Below, one piece after another: positions 41,044-50,360 of a DNA stretch of 64,000 bases; the first letter of the stretch is position 1; every line of letters starts with the position of its first letter. The stretch lies in IMG/VR virus record IMGVR_UViG_3300042898_003677, positions 62,001-126,000 of that record. One strand, given 5' to 3'. Both the position numbers and the translations under genes were made by a program. Below the pieces are notes generated by a model. It searched no databases. It worked only from the letters and a program-made list of their open reading frames with translations, and was not told the origin of the DNA. The DNA comes from a virus.

Positions 41044-42099
41044 ATGGACCAATTACAAATTGACAAGGTAAAACAATCTATAGACAAACTTAGAGATAAG
41101 TCGTCTAAAATTTATTTCTTTGTGCACGACACAAAAGGAAATGCGAAAGCATCAATAAAATACATTTATGATATGGCGTTGACTCTTAAAAGAGGGGGTT
41201 ACAACGCAATCATTCTTCACGAGAAGAAAGATTACACAGGAGTTTCAGGATGGTTGAATGAGGAGTATATGAATGAAATCCCTCATAAAGTTATTGAAGG
41301 TGAGAATATTGAAATTGCACCTGAAGACTTTTTGGTAATCCCTGAAATCTTTGGGTTTATGATGGACCAAGTTAAAAACTTACCTTGTGGTAAAATTGTA
41401 TTAACTCAGGGTTATTCATATATGTTGGAAACATTACAACCAGGTCAAACTTGGAATCAGTTTGGTTTCTTAAAATGTATCACCACAAGTGAAGTTCAAA
41501 AAGACTACATTCAAAAAGTTATGAGAGGTCAAACTTTTGATGTTATCGAACCATTTATTGAGGATTACTTCAAAAAGTCTGAAAGACTTCCGATGCCAAT
41601 TATCGGTGTTCACTCAAGAGAACAAGAAGATACAATTAACCTAATCAAAACTTTCTATTTGAGATTCCCTCAGTTTAGATGGTTTACGTTTAGAGATTTA
41701 CGTGGATTGAGTCAAGAACAATTCGCTAAGGCAATCTCAGAATGTTTCTTAACAGTTTGGATTGATAGAAACAGTGCTTACGGTACCTTCCCATTGGAGA
41801 GTATGAAATGTGGTGTTCCAACAATTGGTATCCAACCAAACTTGAAACCTGAGTGGATGAATGAAACTAATGGTGTGTGGATTAAGGACGAAACTTTACT
41901 ACCTGAATTAATTGCCGATTGGTCTCAACATTGGTTAGAAGATGACATTTCAGAAGATGTCCTTAAAAATTTAGATATAACAATCGAACCTTTACCAAAT
42001 AAAGAGTCGTTTCAAAATAAAGTGATAGAAGTGTTCTCGGGATACCTTAATACCAGAGCAGAATCTATGGAAGAACAAATCTCAAAATTCGCAGAATAA
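41044..42099 (+). CDS. GT-B-like glycosyltransferase
   Basis: A 351-residue enzyme of GT4-like shape: KIYFFVHDTKGNAKASIKYI, LTLKRGGYNAIILHEKKDYT, GKIVLTQGYSYMLETL, CITTSEVQKDYIQKV, PIIGVHSREQEDTINLI, then TVWIDRNSAYGTFPLESMKC followed by GVPTIGIQP, the E-x-x-x-x-G-x-P donor-site motif of GT4. The C-terminal 40 residues are helical. A probable role is in the same glycan pathway. It lies two bases after the previous gene and one base before the next. Confidence 0.75.
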   Translation: MDQLQIDKVKQSIDKLRDKSSKIYFFVHDTKGNAKASIKYIYDMALTLKRGGYNAIILHEKKDYTGVSGWLNEEYMNEIPHKVIEGENIEIAPEDFLVIPEIFGFMMDQVKNLPCGKIVLTQGYSYMLETLQPGQTWNQFGFLKCITTSEVQKDYIQKVMRGQTFDVIEPFIEDYFKKSERLPMPIIGVHSREQEDTINLIKTFYLRFPQFRWFTFRDLRGLSQEQFAKAISECFLTVWIDRNSAYGTFPLESMKCGVPTIGIQPNLKPEWMNETNGVWIKDETLLPELIADWSQHWLEDDISEDVLKNLDITIEPLPNKESFQNKVIEVFSGYLNTRAESMEEQISKFAE

Positions 42100-42100
42100 T

Positions 42101-42907
42101 ATGGAAGAAAAATTAAATTTATCAGTAATCCTACCCATCAAATCATCATTAGCATTAAATTTTGATGAGTATTTTAATAAAGCAATTACTTCATTAAAAA
42201 ACCAAATGGTTGGTTTTGAAGAATTAATCATTGTTAGTTCAAATGAAGAACAACTAAAGTCTTACTTAGAATCATTTGATTTTGGTGACTTGAATGTTGT
42301 AAAATTAAATTACGATGGTGAACCAAATTATTCATCACAAATTAATTATGGTGTATCACAAGCCAAGGGTGAATGGATTTCATTTTTTGAATTTGATGAC
42401 GAATACGCATCAATTTGGTTTAAAAATGTTTTAAAGTATTCAAAATCATATCCTGAAGTACAAGCTTTCTTACCTGTAGTTGTTGATGTTGATGATAAAG
42501 AAGTTTTTGCTGGTTTCACAAATGAAGCGGTATTTGCCGCAAACTTCTCACAAGAAATGGGATATTTGACAAATGATATTCTACAAGATTATCAAAACTT
42601 CCAAAGCTCAGGTATGGTAATTAAAAAGAGCGTTGTCGAAGAGTTTGGTGGTTTTAAATCTTCAATCAAACTTACATTCGTATACGAATTTTTACTTAGA
42701 ATGACATACAATTCGGTATCTATTATGACAATCCCAAGATTAGGATACAAACATACAAATATGAGAACAGGTTCATTGTTTTGGAACTACAAGTTTAGTG
42801 ATGAGAAAATGGTTGAGGATGAGGTTAAGTTTTGGGTCCAAACAGCTAAAAAAGAATATTTCTTCTCAAATGATAGAACCATAAAGTATGAGAGTCAAAA
42901 TGGATAA
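42101..42907 (+). CDS. GT2-family glycosyltransferase
   Basis: A 268-residue GT2-like enzyme: LNLSVILPIKSSLALNFDEY, FEELIIVSSNEEQL, NYSSQINYGVSQAKGEWISF, FFEFDDEYASIWFKN, where F-D-D replaces the usual D-x-D, QSSGMVIKKSVVEEFGGFKS and YKHTNMRTGSLFW. The core is complete. It is translationally coupled to the late sigma gene: the stop TAA shares a base with the next ATG. Confidence 0.8.
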   Translation: MEEKLNLSVILPIKSSLALNFDEYFNKAITSLKNQMVGFEELIIVSSNEEQLKSYLESFDFGDLNVVKLNYDGEPNYSSQINYGVSQAKGEWISFFEFDDEYASIWFKNVLKYSKSYPEVQAFLPVVVDVDDKEVFAGFTNEAVFAANFSQEMGYLTNDILQDYQNFQSSGMVIKKSVVEEFGGFKSSIKLTFVYEFLLRMTYNSVSIMTIPRLGYKHTNMRTGSLFWNYKFSDEKMVEDEVKFWVQTAKKEYFFSNDRTIKYESQNG

Positions 42908-43659
42908 TGCTAGAGGTTCTATCAGCTACAACAGAAGAGTCCACCGCAAAAAAACGCGGTAGGAAATCTACAGGTCAAACTACGAATTATTTTGACGTAA
43001 GGGAAGAAGAGGCTGTTAAAAGTTTTCTTTTAGCGGAAACGCAAGAAGAAAAAAATAGAATTTATAACGAATTTCTACGTATGCCATTGGATAAAATGAT
43101 ATCCTCAATTATACGTAGATACAAACTTTATAGAAAAGATATGGATTTCAGGGAAATCCATAACGATACTCATTCATTCTTAATGACAAAAGTTGATAAG
43201 TTTAAGCCTTCTAAAAATAAGAAGGCTTATTCATATTTTGGGACTATTTGTAAGAATTATTTGATGGGTCAAATAATTAAAGACCAAAAAGAAACTAATC
43301 GTAAAGTTTCTTATGAAGACATATCAACCTCATTAGAAGAAAGAGCTGATATGATATATCATATTGATACCGAAGTCGTTGAAACTGATTTTGTGATAAA
43401 AAAATATTTGGACGAACTTAGAGGATTTATTGAAGAAGATTCTTTAAGTCATAGTGAGGTTAAACTAGGTTACGCCCTTATTGATTTATTTGAAAACTAT
43501 GAAGAGATATTTTCAGGTACAGACAATAATAAATTCAATAAAAACATTATTTTACTCTCTTTAAGAGAGATGACAAATCTTTCAACAAAAGAGATTAGAA
43601 ACTCAATGAAAAAGTTTAAAAAACTTTATGTTGTGGTGCAAGGTAGAATAAAAACTTAA
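42907..43659 (+). CDS. gp55: late transcription sigma factor, gp55-like
   Basis: A 250-residue divergent sigma factor. Residues about 60-140 form the sigma region-2-like core: MISSIIRRYKLYRKDMDFRE, HSFLMTKVDKFKPSK, AYSYFGTICKNYLMGQIIKD and KETNRKVSYED. T4 gp55 has the equivalent [20 protein letters not shown] and ERKEVAKKYSY. The protein is longer than T4 gp55 (185): a basic N-terminal tail and a C-terminal helical segment (LLSLREMTNLSTKEIRNSMK) that resembles a small helix-turn-helix. It would direct host RNA polymerase to late promoters; candidate sites are the TATTTATA elements. It closes the early/middle-type operon. Confidence 0.8.
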   Translation: MLEVLSATTEESTAKKRGRKSTGQTTNYFDVREEEAVKSFLLAETQEEKNRIYNEFLRMPLDKMISSIIRRYKLYRKDMDFREIHNDTHSFLMTKVDKFKPSKNKKAYSYFGTICKNYLMGQIIKDQKETNRKVSYEDISTSLEERADMIYHIDTEVVETDFVIKKYLDELRGFIEEDSLSHSEVKLGYALIDLFENYEEIFSGTDNNKFNKNIILLSLREMTNLSTKEIRNSMKKFKKLYVVVQGRIKT

Positions 43660-43665
43660 GAAAAA

Positions 43666-43673
43666 TATTTATA
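43666..43673 (+). promoter_or_regulatory. late-type octamer TATTTATA
   Basis: Exact match with the same local context as at 6343 (TATTTATAGGTATG), ending three bases before ATG 43677. It marks the start of the baseplate/tail block directly after the sigma gene. Confidence 0.5.
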
Positions 43674-43676
43674 GGT

Positions 43677-44048
43677 ATGCCAAGACCACAAAAAAAAGAG
43701 ATTAATCTTACAAAAGAGTCAATGTTGTCTCTTATGCAAGAAATTTATAACGAAATTGTTGAGCAACGTAACACAGCAATTAGGATACAAAATAAAATGT
43801 TATCAATGATGAAGGAAGCATCAGATATGCAAAAATTAGGTCCTGTCATTGAAAAACAACAAAAAATTATAAACGACTGTGTAGAAAAAAAGTTAACACT
43901 TTCAAAACTACAAGCAGGAATTTGGGAGAAGTCGTCATCAAATCAAGAATCATTTTCTTTATCTGATATGGACGATGAATTGATGCGTTCACTTATTGAT
44001 AGAGATTCTGACATCGATGATGATGAACCCACATACAAAATGAAATAA
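43677..44048 (+). CDS. hypothetical helical protein (late)
   Basis: A 123-residue mostly helical protein: INLTKESMLSLMQEIYNEIV, KQQKIINDCVEKKLTLSKLQ, then an acidic tail (DDELMRSLIDRDSDIDDDEP). No family recognised. It is the first gene after gp55 and has a late-type octamer, so it is likely a late structural or assembly gene. The size resembles T4 gp33, the late co-activator, but no sequence match was seen. Confidence 0.65.
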   Translation: MPRPQKKEINLTKESMLSLMQEIYNEIVEQRNTAIRIQNKMLSMMKEASDMQKLGPVIEKQQKIINDCVEKKLTLSKLQAGIWEKSSSNQESFSLSDMDDELMRSLIDRDSDIDDDEPTYKMK

Positions 44049-44049
44049 T

Positions 44050-46188
44050 ATGCCGTATGACGTTTCAAATATATCACCAGATTTAACTGATGGGTACAAA
44101 AGTATCCAATCACAAATAGGTGCTTTTGGGGCATATACACAAGCAACTACATCACAAAAAGAAGTTTCATCTACGAAAGGTAATTCAGATGCACAAGGGA
44201 CTAATGCAATTGCACAACAACTCAATAGTGTCACTGAAGGACAGAAAGCGTTTCAAAGAAACGTACCAACAAGTTACGACCAACTCTTAAAATTAATTAA
44301 AAGTTCGGCAAACGCAAATTCACAAGGTCAGGGTGGTCTTGAAACAACTAGAGCACTAAGAAAAATATTATTGGATGCGGTATTCAAGATGGAACCGTAT
44401 GTTGCAAAAGTTATTGCAGATGAAGCGTTTAAAGCTTTAGGTTGTGCACAACAACAAACTTACCCATCTATTTCACAGACAGTATTAGATTCCTTACCAA
44501 GCTTATCTACATTACCGGCAAACGAATCAATTTATGTTAACTTAGAAGAAATTGATTTTTTTGGTAGTTTGAAGGTTAAACCAAATTCATTAGTTGGTCG
44601 AATATATTACGAAACAACAGGATTTACACAACTATCACCATACATAAACTATAGTGGAGCTAAAAAGTTCCCAATGAATTTTGAGCTACAAAATAGAACT
44701 CAAAATTTAAATCAAACTTTTAAGTATGAATATGACTTACCTTATTACGGTAAATCAAATACAAATCTTTGGGATTTTGAATACGTTAAACAAAATGATA
44801 TTGGGGCAACTGGAGATTATCTTAGGATGTTTTTATTACAGAGACCTGATAAGAGTGGACAGTATGTTCCCCCTCCAACAACAGGAAGTACATTAAAATA
44901 CTCGGCAAATACGATAGTTGATTCTTTGGGTGATTATTACCAATCTATCAAGGTATTTGATAGTAGGGTTTTTGCTGCAAACTTAATAAATTTATTAACG
45001 GGTTCTCTTTCCGTAGATTTAACATCAACTCAGGTTGAGGAGCAATCTAAATTTATATTAATTTTAAATAGGATTTTTGGTTTATGTGAGTCGGGTCCTA
45101 AAGAAATTGATGTTGCAGGAACATCAAAAATATCTGAATACGATAATATTGGTGATGAGTTTTTTGAATTTAATGAGGTAGATAATAACAATATTAATCA
45201 GTTTGTTAATGACGCCTTAAATGGTGTCGTGACATTCGTAGAATGTAATAATATCAATGTTCCTGTAAACAATCAGGTTATTTTAGAACAATTAACTCAA
45301 ATAAATGATGACTTAAGTGTTAATGAACAAGTTGATTTACTTGAAGGTATTTTAGATTCAATTGTAGACAATTGGGAAAATACTTTTCCAGGAGTAGGGT
45401 TAAATGAGGCTTGGTTACAAAATATTTTACAGAAACTTCCTGTTGCGTTATTAGCGTCAATTTTTACACCAAAAGTTTTACTCCCTCTTTTTACATTTAA
45501 ATCTGTACTAGAAAATCAAATTTTAGGGTTTGCAAATGAAATTATTCAATCAGGAAACAGTATTGTAATTTCAGGAAACTCATCAATCGCGTCTGCAAAT
45601 ACAATCAATGATATTGTAAGTTCACAAGTTGCAAGTGGTGTTGATTTTGCAAGAAAATTTAAAAAATTTGTGTTCGGAGTTGTTGCCGCAGTTGCCGAAA
45701 AATTCTTAGAAATATTATTTGAGGAACTAAAAAAGAATCTACTTAGAATAGTTAAGTTAATACTCAAAGACATATATCGAACAACTAAAGATAAAAGAGT
45801 TTTGATTATTCAATCATTGTTAGAAGCGGGCGAATTTATTGTTCAAACAGTTGTTAATTACCGAGAATGTAAATCATTAGTTGGTGCGATTCAAAAAATA
45901 TTAAAACTGATTAATAAAAAGTTACCAGGTACAGGAATTAATAAAGCACTTCTAGCTTTTGCGGATGCGTTACCAGGTTTCTCACCTGAAAGGGCGGCAA
46001 TAAATGCTATAGAATCTATGCAGGGATATGGATTACGAACAGGACCAACACCAGATGGTCAACCAAATAAAATGACATTTTACCAAATTGCAACACAAAA
46101 AGGTTTAAGCGTTGAGGACGCTAAAAATGGTGTTGTTGATATTGGTATTAGTGTAATAACAGGACTACCAATTGGAAAATCTCGATGA
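44050..46188 (+). CDS. large virion structural protein, baseplate-associated candidate
   Basis: A 712-residue protein. The N-terminus is Gln/Ser/Thr-rich (GYKSIQSQIGAFGAYTQATT). A beta-rich central part follows (IDFFGSLKVKPNSLVGRIYY). Then comes a long hydrophobic/helical C-terminal third (LPVALLASIFTPKVLLPLFT; FKKFVFGVVAAVAEKFLEIL; LKKNLLRIVKLILKDIY) that could form an oligomer core or contact membrane. The tail has a Gly/Pro-rich end (TGINKALLAFADALPGFSP; GPTPDGQPNK). No T4 homologue was identified. Position before the gp5-like gene suggests a baseplate component. Confidence 0.7.
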   Translation: MPYDVSNISPDLTDGYKSIQSQIGAFGAYTQATTSQKEVSSTKGNSDAQGTNAIAQQLNSVTEGQKAFQRNVPTSYDQLLKLIKSSANANSQGQGGLETTRALRKILLDAVFKMEPYVAKVIADEAFKALGCAQQQTYPSISQTVLDSLPSLSTLPANESIYVNLEEIDFFGSLKVKPNSLVGRIYYETTGFTQLSPYINYSGAKKFPMNFELQNRTQNLNQTFKYEYDLPYYGKSNTNLWDFEYVKQNDIGATGDYLRMFLLQRPDKSGQYVPPPTTGSTLKYSANTIVDSLGDYYQSIKVFDSRVFAANLINLLTGSLSVDLTSTQVEEQSKFILILNRIFGLCESGPKEIDVAGTSKISEYDNIGDEFFEFNEVDNNNINQFVNDALNGVVTFVECNNINVPVNNQVILEQLTQINDDLSVNEQVDLLEGILDSIVDNWENTFPGVGLNEAWLQNILQKLPVALLASIFTPKVLLPLFTFKSVLENQILGFANEIIQSGNSIVISGNSSIASANTINDIVSSQVASGVDFARKFKKFVFGVVAAVAEKFLEILFEELKKNLLRIVKLILKDIYRTTKDKRVLIIQSLLEAGEFIVQTVVNYRECKSLVGAIQKILKLINKKLPGTGINKALLAFADALPGFSPERAAINAIESMQGYGLRTGPTPDGQPNKMTFYQIATQKGLSVEDAKNGVVDIGISVITGLPIGKSR

Positions 46189-46391
46189 CAGAAGAAGAAT
46201 TTAAAATTATGATTGAAAGTTCTAAAGACGTTGATAAATTATCCAATAAGTCTTTAGAAACTAATATGGACAAACTTGCAACAGAGTTTGAAGATACTAA
46301 AAAAAACATTATTAATATGACATACTACTTAGATAGAGTTGAGCAACTTTATGACGTTATGTTAAAAGAACACAAGAAAAGAAACGGATAA
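46185..46391 (+). CDS. small hypothetical coiled protein
   Basis: A 68-residue acidic helical protein (MTEEEFKIMIESSKDVDKLS; DTKKNIINMTYYLDRVEQLY) predicted as one or two amphipathic helices. It overlaps the 3' end of the large structural gene by four bases and the next gene by one. A chaperone or small baseplate role is possible but not shown. Confidence 0.65.
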   Translation: MTEEEFKIMIESSKDVDKLSNKSLETNMDKLATEFEDTKKNIINMTYYLDRVEQLYDVMLKEHKKRNG

Positions 46392-47896
46392 TGGCAAGGT
46401 TATGGTATTACGCTAAAGTTGTTGACAATCAAGACCCTTTAAATCTTGGTCGTGTACGTGCACAAATTTTAACAGATGATACGGAAGCGATTAGACAATC
46501 TGTAGAAGATTTTAATGTTGTAACGGATGCTTGGTCAGAAAAAGACCCATTTGTTTTTAACAGTTTATTACCAATATACATTTGGTCCGTTCCAAAAGTA
46601 GATGAACTTCTACAAATTTACTACCACGATACTGATGACTCTCAGTTTTTAAACGCGTACTACATACAAGGTCCTTTCTCAAGAATTCAAAATATTGTTT
46701 TAGAAAATTACGCTCAATCTGAAAGATATGGAGATATTAGAGGTATCAGATTAAATGGGTCAAAGTTTATTAGAAACACGGATGGTAGTTTTAAGAATCC
46801 TGACCCAAATGGAGTATTCCCCGACCCAGGAGATGTTGCAGTTATGGGTAGAGGGTCAACAGATTTAGTTTTAAAAGAAAACGAATTATTACTTAGAGCC
46901 GGGAAATACAAAGGAGAATTAGTTGGTGATAAAGACCCTGTCGGTAATAAAAACAGAGCCTTTTTACAACTATCAAAATTTGACACATCAAAGATTAAAG
47001 AGGCTCAAAAAACATTCTTCGAGATTAAGGAATCTAACCCCCAAGTTAAGTATCTTATTGAGTATATTATTAATAACCCCGAAAACTCATTACCAAACCC
47101 GATTTATAATGGTGTTTGTCGACTTTACAAATTAGTCCCTTCAGAAAGAACGTTAGCAAAGGCATTAAAGGTTGATTCAAATATTGAGGATTTAAAGGTT
47201 CTTGTTGCCCAAGAAAAGTTTACCAATTTAGAAGGAACACAACAAGTGATTGATTTTATTAACTTATTCATTCAAACTTGTAACTCTAAAAGAAAAACCG
47301 CAAGTGGTGTTGAATTGTTTGGTGTTTTAGAACAAAGATTTCCAATCTACTTTAGACCCGCACCATTTTTCTATACTCAAATGAGTGCCGGTAATTTTCA
47401 GACTCAAAGAACTTTATCAACCATATATCAAAAGATTAAGTTGAATCAAAACAACTCAGTTGGTGGTTATGGTTTAATATACGAACAGTCTAAAGTTGGT
47501 GTTCCTATTAAATTAATCAAAAATGTTGTTGAAGGTTTTAAAACTACAGGATTACCATCAACATTCGCGGCATTAGGGGGGAACAAAATTTATCTATTGT
47601 CTCAAACCTCTCAAATACCGGGTAAAAAGAAAATCAATTTTGATAATAGTCTCTATGGTATTGATGAAACTAAGTTTGTTACTGAGATTGACCCAAATAC
47701 CTCAAGTTTAGTTAGGGGTGAAGAGTTATTAGAGTTTTTGAATCAAATTGTTAGGTTCTTAATTTCACATACTCACGCTTATCCTGGTGAACCACCTTGT
47801 GTTGTTACAGAAGACGGTTCTACTGTTTCTGCAGTTCTTACAGCAAATAATGAAGCTCCATCCAAAGTTCTTAACCAGAATATTCGACTGAATTGA
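46391..47896 (+). CDS. baseplate hub/spike protein with gp5-type OB domain
   Basis: A 501-residue protein starting MARLWYYAKVVDNQDPLNLG then RVRAQI, the classic N-terminal opening of gp5/VgrG-type OB-fold (V-x-x-N-x-D-P-x-x-x-G-R-V-x-V). It continues with PIYIWSVPKVDELLQIYYHD and a Gly-rich beta part (PDPGDVAVMGRGSTDLVLKE). The C-terminal part has FLISHTHAYPGEPPCV, a pattern seen in tail-spike or baseplate proteins. No lysozyme motif like that in T4 gp5 is visible. It probably forms part of the central baseplate spike. Confidence 0.75.
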   Translation: MARLWYYAKVVDNQDPLNLGRVRAQILTDDTEAIRQSVEDFNVVTDAWSEKDPFVFNSLLPIYIWSVPKVDELLQIYYHDTDDSQFLNAYYIQGPFSRIQNIVLENYAQSERYGDIRGIRLNGSKFIRNTDGSFKNPDPNGVFPDPGDVAVMGRGSTDLVLKENELLLRAGKYKGELVGDKDPVGNKNRAFLQLSKFDTSKIKEAQKTFFEIKESNPQVKYLIEYIINNPENSLPNPIYNGVCRLYKLVPSERTLAKALKVDSNIEDLKVLVAQEKFTNLEGTQQVIDFINLFIQTCNSKRKTASGVELFGVLEQRFPIYFRPAPFFYTQMSAGNFQTQRTLSTIYQKIKLNQNNSVGGYGLIYEQSKVGVPIKLIKNVVEGFKTTGLPSTFAALGGNKIYLLSQTSQIPGKKKINFDNSLYGIDETKFVTEIDPNTSSLVRGEELLEFLNQIVRFLISHTHAYPGEPPCVVTEDGSTVSAVLTANNEAPSKVLNQNIRLN

Positions 47897-47904
47897 TATT
47901 TATA
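47897..47904 (+). promoter_or_regulatory. late-type octamer TATTTATA
   Basis: Exact match starting immediately after the stop of the hub gene and 17 bases before ATG 47922. Confidence 0.5.
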
Positions 47905-47921
47905 ATAAAATACTTATTTAA

Positions 47922-49430
47922 ATGTCTATCTTAAGGTCATATTTCTCAAAGAACGATACTATAATATCAAATCTTTATACCAATACTGCTCGTAACCCAG
48001 TTGCTGAATTAAACTTTGGTGCTTCGGATTTAATTGTACCCAACTTTGGTTTTACACGTTTTTTATTTGACCTTGATTTAACTTATCTTGAAGAACAAAT
48101 TGCTTCAGGTGTTATATCAACAGGTTGTACCACAGGTATGACTCACGTTTTAAATATGGTTAATACTTCATCGTTTGAAGATGACTTGATTAATACCAAT
48201 ATGACAAATGGTAGAAAAAGAGCAACATCATTTGATTTAATTCTTTTTAGAATACCAAAATACTCAGGAAGTACAGGTGAACCTCAAGTATGGGATGAAG
48301 GTGTTGGGTTTGATTATAATGATTACGCATTAACTAAGAATGGTGTTAGTGGTCAATTATCTGTCATCCAACAAAACAATAACTCAGCCTTTTCAACAAG
48401 ACCAACAAACTGGTATCAAAGAAGTACACTTAAGAATTGGTCAGTACCTGGTTTATATGACAATAGAAACACTTTAACAAGTTTGACGGGGTGTAACTAC
48501 TCTGCGTTAACAATCGTTGACGTACAACACTTTGAATTGGGTAATGAAGATGCAAGTTTTGATATGACTAATGAAATCAACAGTATTTTAAATGGTACGT
48601 TGACAGGTGTCACAGGATGGGGAATTGCTTATGTCCCTGATATTGAGAATATTACAGGTTTAACTGAGAGTTATAGTGTTGCGTTCTTTTCAAAATACAC
48701 ACAAACATTCTACCAACCATATCTTCAAACAACCTATAATGATTTGATTAAGGATGATAGAAATTTATTCTTACAAAATCAGACAAATAAGTTATACTTA
48801 TATGTTTATCAAAACGGTGATTTTGTAAACTTAGATAATTTACCAACAGTATCTATTGAGGACTCTGCAGGAGATTTAGTTGTTACAGGATTGTCAACTT
48901 GTTTGATTACAAAGGGTATTTATGAAGTCACGGTTCCTAACGCCTTTTCAGCATACACAACACCTTGTATGTTCTATGATGTGTGGTCTAACTTAACAAT
49001 TAATGGACAACCCATTCCAAACATAACCAATGAATTTGTTTTAAGACCTTATACGTCAGGAATTCAGATAGGAACCCTATCCAAAGAACCTGAAAAATTT
49101 GGGTTTAGTTATTATGGTATTTTACAAAATGAAAAAATACTTAATACTGAAATTAGAAAAATTGGTGTAATCGCCAAAAAACTTTGGTCGTCACAGACTT
49201 TATTGATGGACATTGATGTTTACTATAGAGTTTACGTAAAAGAAGGTACCACTGAGGTTATCGTCCAAGATTGGACTCCTGTAAATAGAACCCCTAACGA
49301 ATATTATTTCATCTTTGATATGAGAGACAAAATACCAAATGAATATTTTGTGGACATAAGGGTAAACACAAGTGGTGAGAAAGATATTTATAAAGACACA
49401 TTACAATTCCAAATAGTAAACAAAAAATGA
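47922..49430 (+). CDS. tail/baseplate structural protein
   Basis: A 502-residue beta-rich protein. N-terminal half: SYFSKNDTIISNLYTNTARN, FGFTRFLFDLDLTYLEEQIA. C-terminal half: LYLYVYQNGDFVNLDNLPTV and IEDSAGDLVVTG, then SYYGILQNEKILNTEIRKIG, IDVYYRVYVKEGTTEVIVQD and YYFIFDMRDKIPNEYFVDIR. The repeated Ig-like strand patterns fit a baseplate or fibre-attachment protein. No specific T4 homologue was recognised. It overlaps the next gene by four bases. Confidence 0.7.
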   Translation: MSILRSYFSKNDTIISNLYTNTARNPVAELNFGASDLIVPNFGFTRFLFDLDLTYLEEQIASGVISTGCTTGMTHVLNMVNTSSFEDDLINTNMTNGRKRATSFDLILFRIPKYSGSTGEPQVWDEGVGFDYNDYALTKNGVSGQLSVIQQNNNSAFSTRPTNWYQRSTLKNWSVPGLYDNRNTLTSLTGCNYSALTIVDVQHFELGNEDASFDMTNEINSILNGTLTGVTGWGIAYVPDIENITGLTESYSVAFFSKYTQTFYQPYLQTTYNDLIKDDRNLFLQNQTNKLYLYVYQNGDFVNLDNLPTVSIEDSAGDLVVTGLSTCLITKGIYEVTVPNAFSAYTTPCMFYDVWSNLTINGQPIPNITNEFVLRPYTSGIQIGTLSKEPEKFGFSYYGILQNEKILNTEIRKIGVIAKKLWSSQTLLMDIDVYYRVYVKEGTTEVIVQDWTPVNRTPNEYYFIFDMRDKIPNEYFVDIRVNTSGEKDIYKDTLQFQIVNKK

Positions 49431-49906
49431 AAACAGTAAGACTTTCAGAAACAGAACTAACTAACCTAATAAAAAAAGTTTTAGGTGAAGATAAGGATAT
49501 GAGAAGTAACAGATATATGTTCTTTTCTAATTTAGAACAAATGAAAAGACAATGTGAGCTTCTTTTGGAGCTAGACGAAGACACTATCACAGAAATTCTT
49601 AACAATGGACACGACTGGGCTGATGACCATATAACAGAATCCAAAAACAATTTAGACCAAGTTTTTGATTTTATGATGAATGAAATCAATGGTGAGGGGG
49701 AAGATATGGAATACGACGAGTATGAATATGTTAACGAAGGTCGTAAAAAGACAGGGACTAAGTTATGTGCTCGTGGTAAAGCTGCTGCCAAATCAAAATT
49801 TGATGTTTACCCTTCAGCATACGCTAATGGATACGCGGTCCAAGTCTGTAAGGGAAAACAACCTGGACTTGACGGTAAAAAAAGATGTTCAGGAACCTAC
49901 TGTTAA
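49427..49906 (+). CDS. hypothetical protein with LSETELTNLIKKVL start and Cys-rich end
   Basis: A 159-residue protein. The start MKTVRLSETELTNLIKKVLG is a short amphipathic motif seen in this and other phages of the group. The middle is acidic (EINGEGEDMEYDEYEYVNEG). The end carries KTGTKLCARGKAAAKSKFDV, YPSAYANGYAVQVCKGK and KRCSGTYC, with four Cys, which could bind metal or form disulfides. The C-terminal K-F-D-V-Y-P-S-A-Y-A-N motif is shared with other phage proteins of unknown role. Virion association is inferred from position. Confidence 0.7.
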   Translation: MKTVRLSETELTNLIKKVLGEDKDMRSNRYMFFSNLEQMKRQCELLLELDEDTITEILNNGHDWADDHITESKNNLDQVFDFMMNEINGEGEDMEYDEYEYVNEGRKKTGTKLCARGKAAAKSKFDVYPSAYANGYAVQVCKGKQPGLDGKKRCSGTYC

Positions 49907-49929
49907 TTTTTTTATTCAAAAACTTTCAT

Positions 49930-49937
49930 TATATTTG
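49930..49937 (+). promoter_or_regulatory. candidate host-type promoter -7 element (TATATTTG)
   Basis: TATATTTG matches the Bacteroidota housekeeping -7 consensus TAnnTTTG, 18 bases before ATG 49956. No clear -33 TTG was found, so this is tentative. It would mark an earlier-expressed gene pair among late genes. Confidence 0.35.
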
Positions 49938-49955
49938 TAGTCAATAAACGAGACT

Positions 49956-50360
49956 ATGAGTACATTACTACACAAACTAAAACGTTTCATCCAAAAGAGT
50001 GCAATTAAAGCAATTCGGGTTTCTACACCACCACAAGAGAAATCTGAATATGAGAGAGATGCTATTAATATTTGTAAAAGACTAATAGCAAAACCTGAAA
50101 GTTTGTTATTACTAACCCCAATATCGTCTAAAAGATATATTAAAAACGATGCCTCAGGTATCTTTGTAATTTTAGAAGGTCGAAGTATCAAAGTAATAAA
50201 TCACGTATACTCTTACGTAGTATTTTTAGAAGACAAATCTTGGAATCAGTTAACTTCATTGTTTGATAATGAAGTTGAAAGCCGTAGAGAGGAATTTGAA
50301 AAGGAGATAACTGCAAATATTCGTCATTCACTCCAAACAATTTATAAGAATATAAAATGA
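49956..50360 (+). CDS. hypothetical protein
   Basis: A 134-residue mixed alpha/beta protein (SEYERDAINICKRLIAKPES; LLLLTPISSKRYIKNDASG; FVILEGRSIKVINHVYSYVV). No domain recognised. It is the first of two overlapping genes behind a candidate host-type promoter; its stop overlaps the next start by four bases. It might be an early host-interaction protein, a guess from promoter type. Confidence 0.65.
   Translation: MSTLLHKLKRFIQKSAIKAIRVSTPPQEKSEYERDAINICKRLIAKPESLLLLTPISSKRYIKNDASGIFVILEGRSIKVINHVYSYVVFLEDKSWNQLTSLFDNEVESRREEFEKEITANIRHSLQTIYKNIK

Noticed and set aside
43677-44048. Late co-activator gp33
   Set aside because: Similar size and position after gp55, but no recognisable sequence match and it carries a late-type octamer itself.
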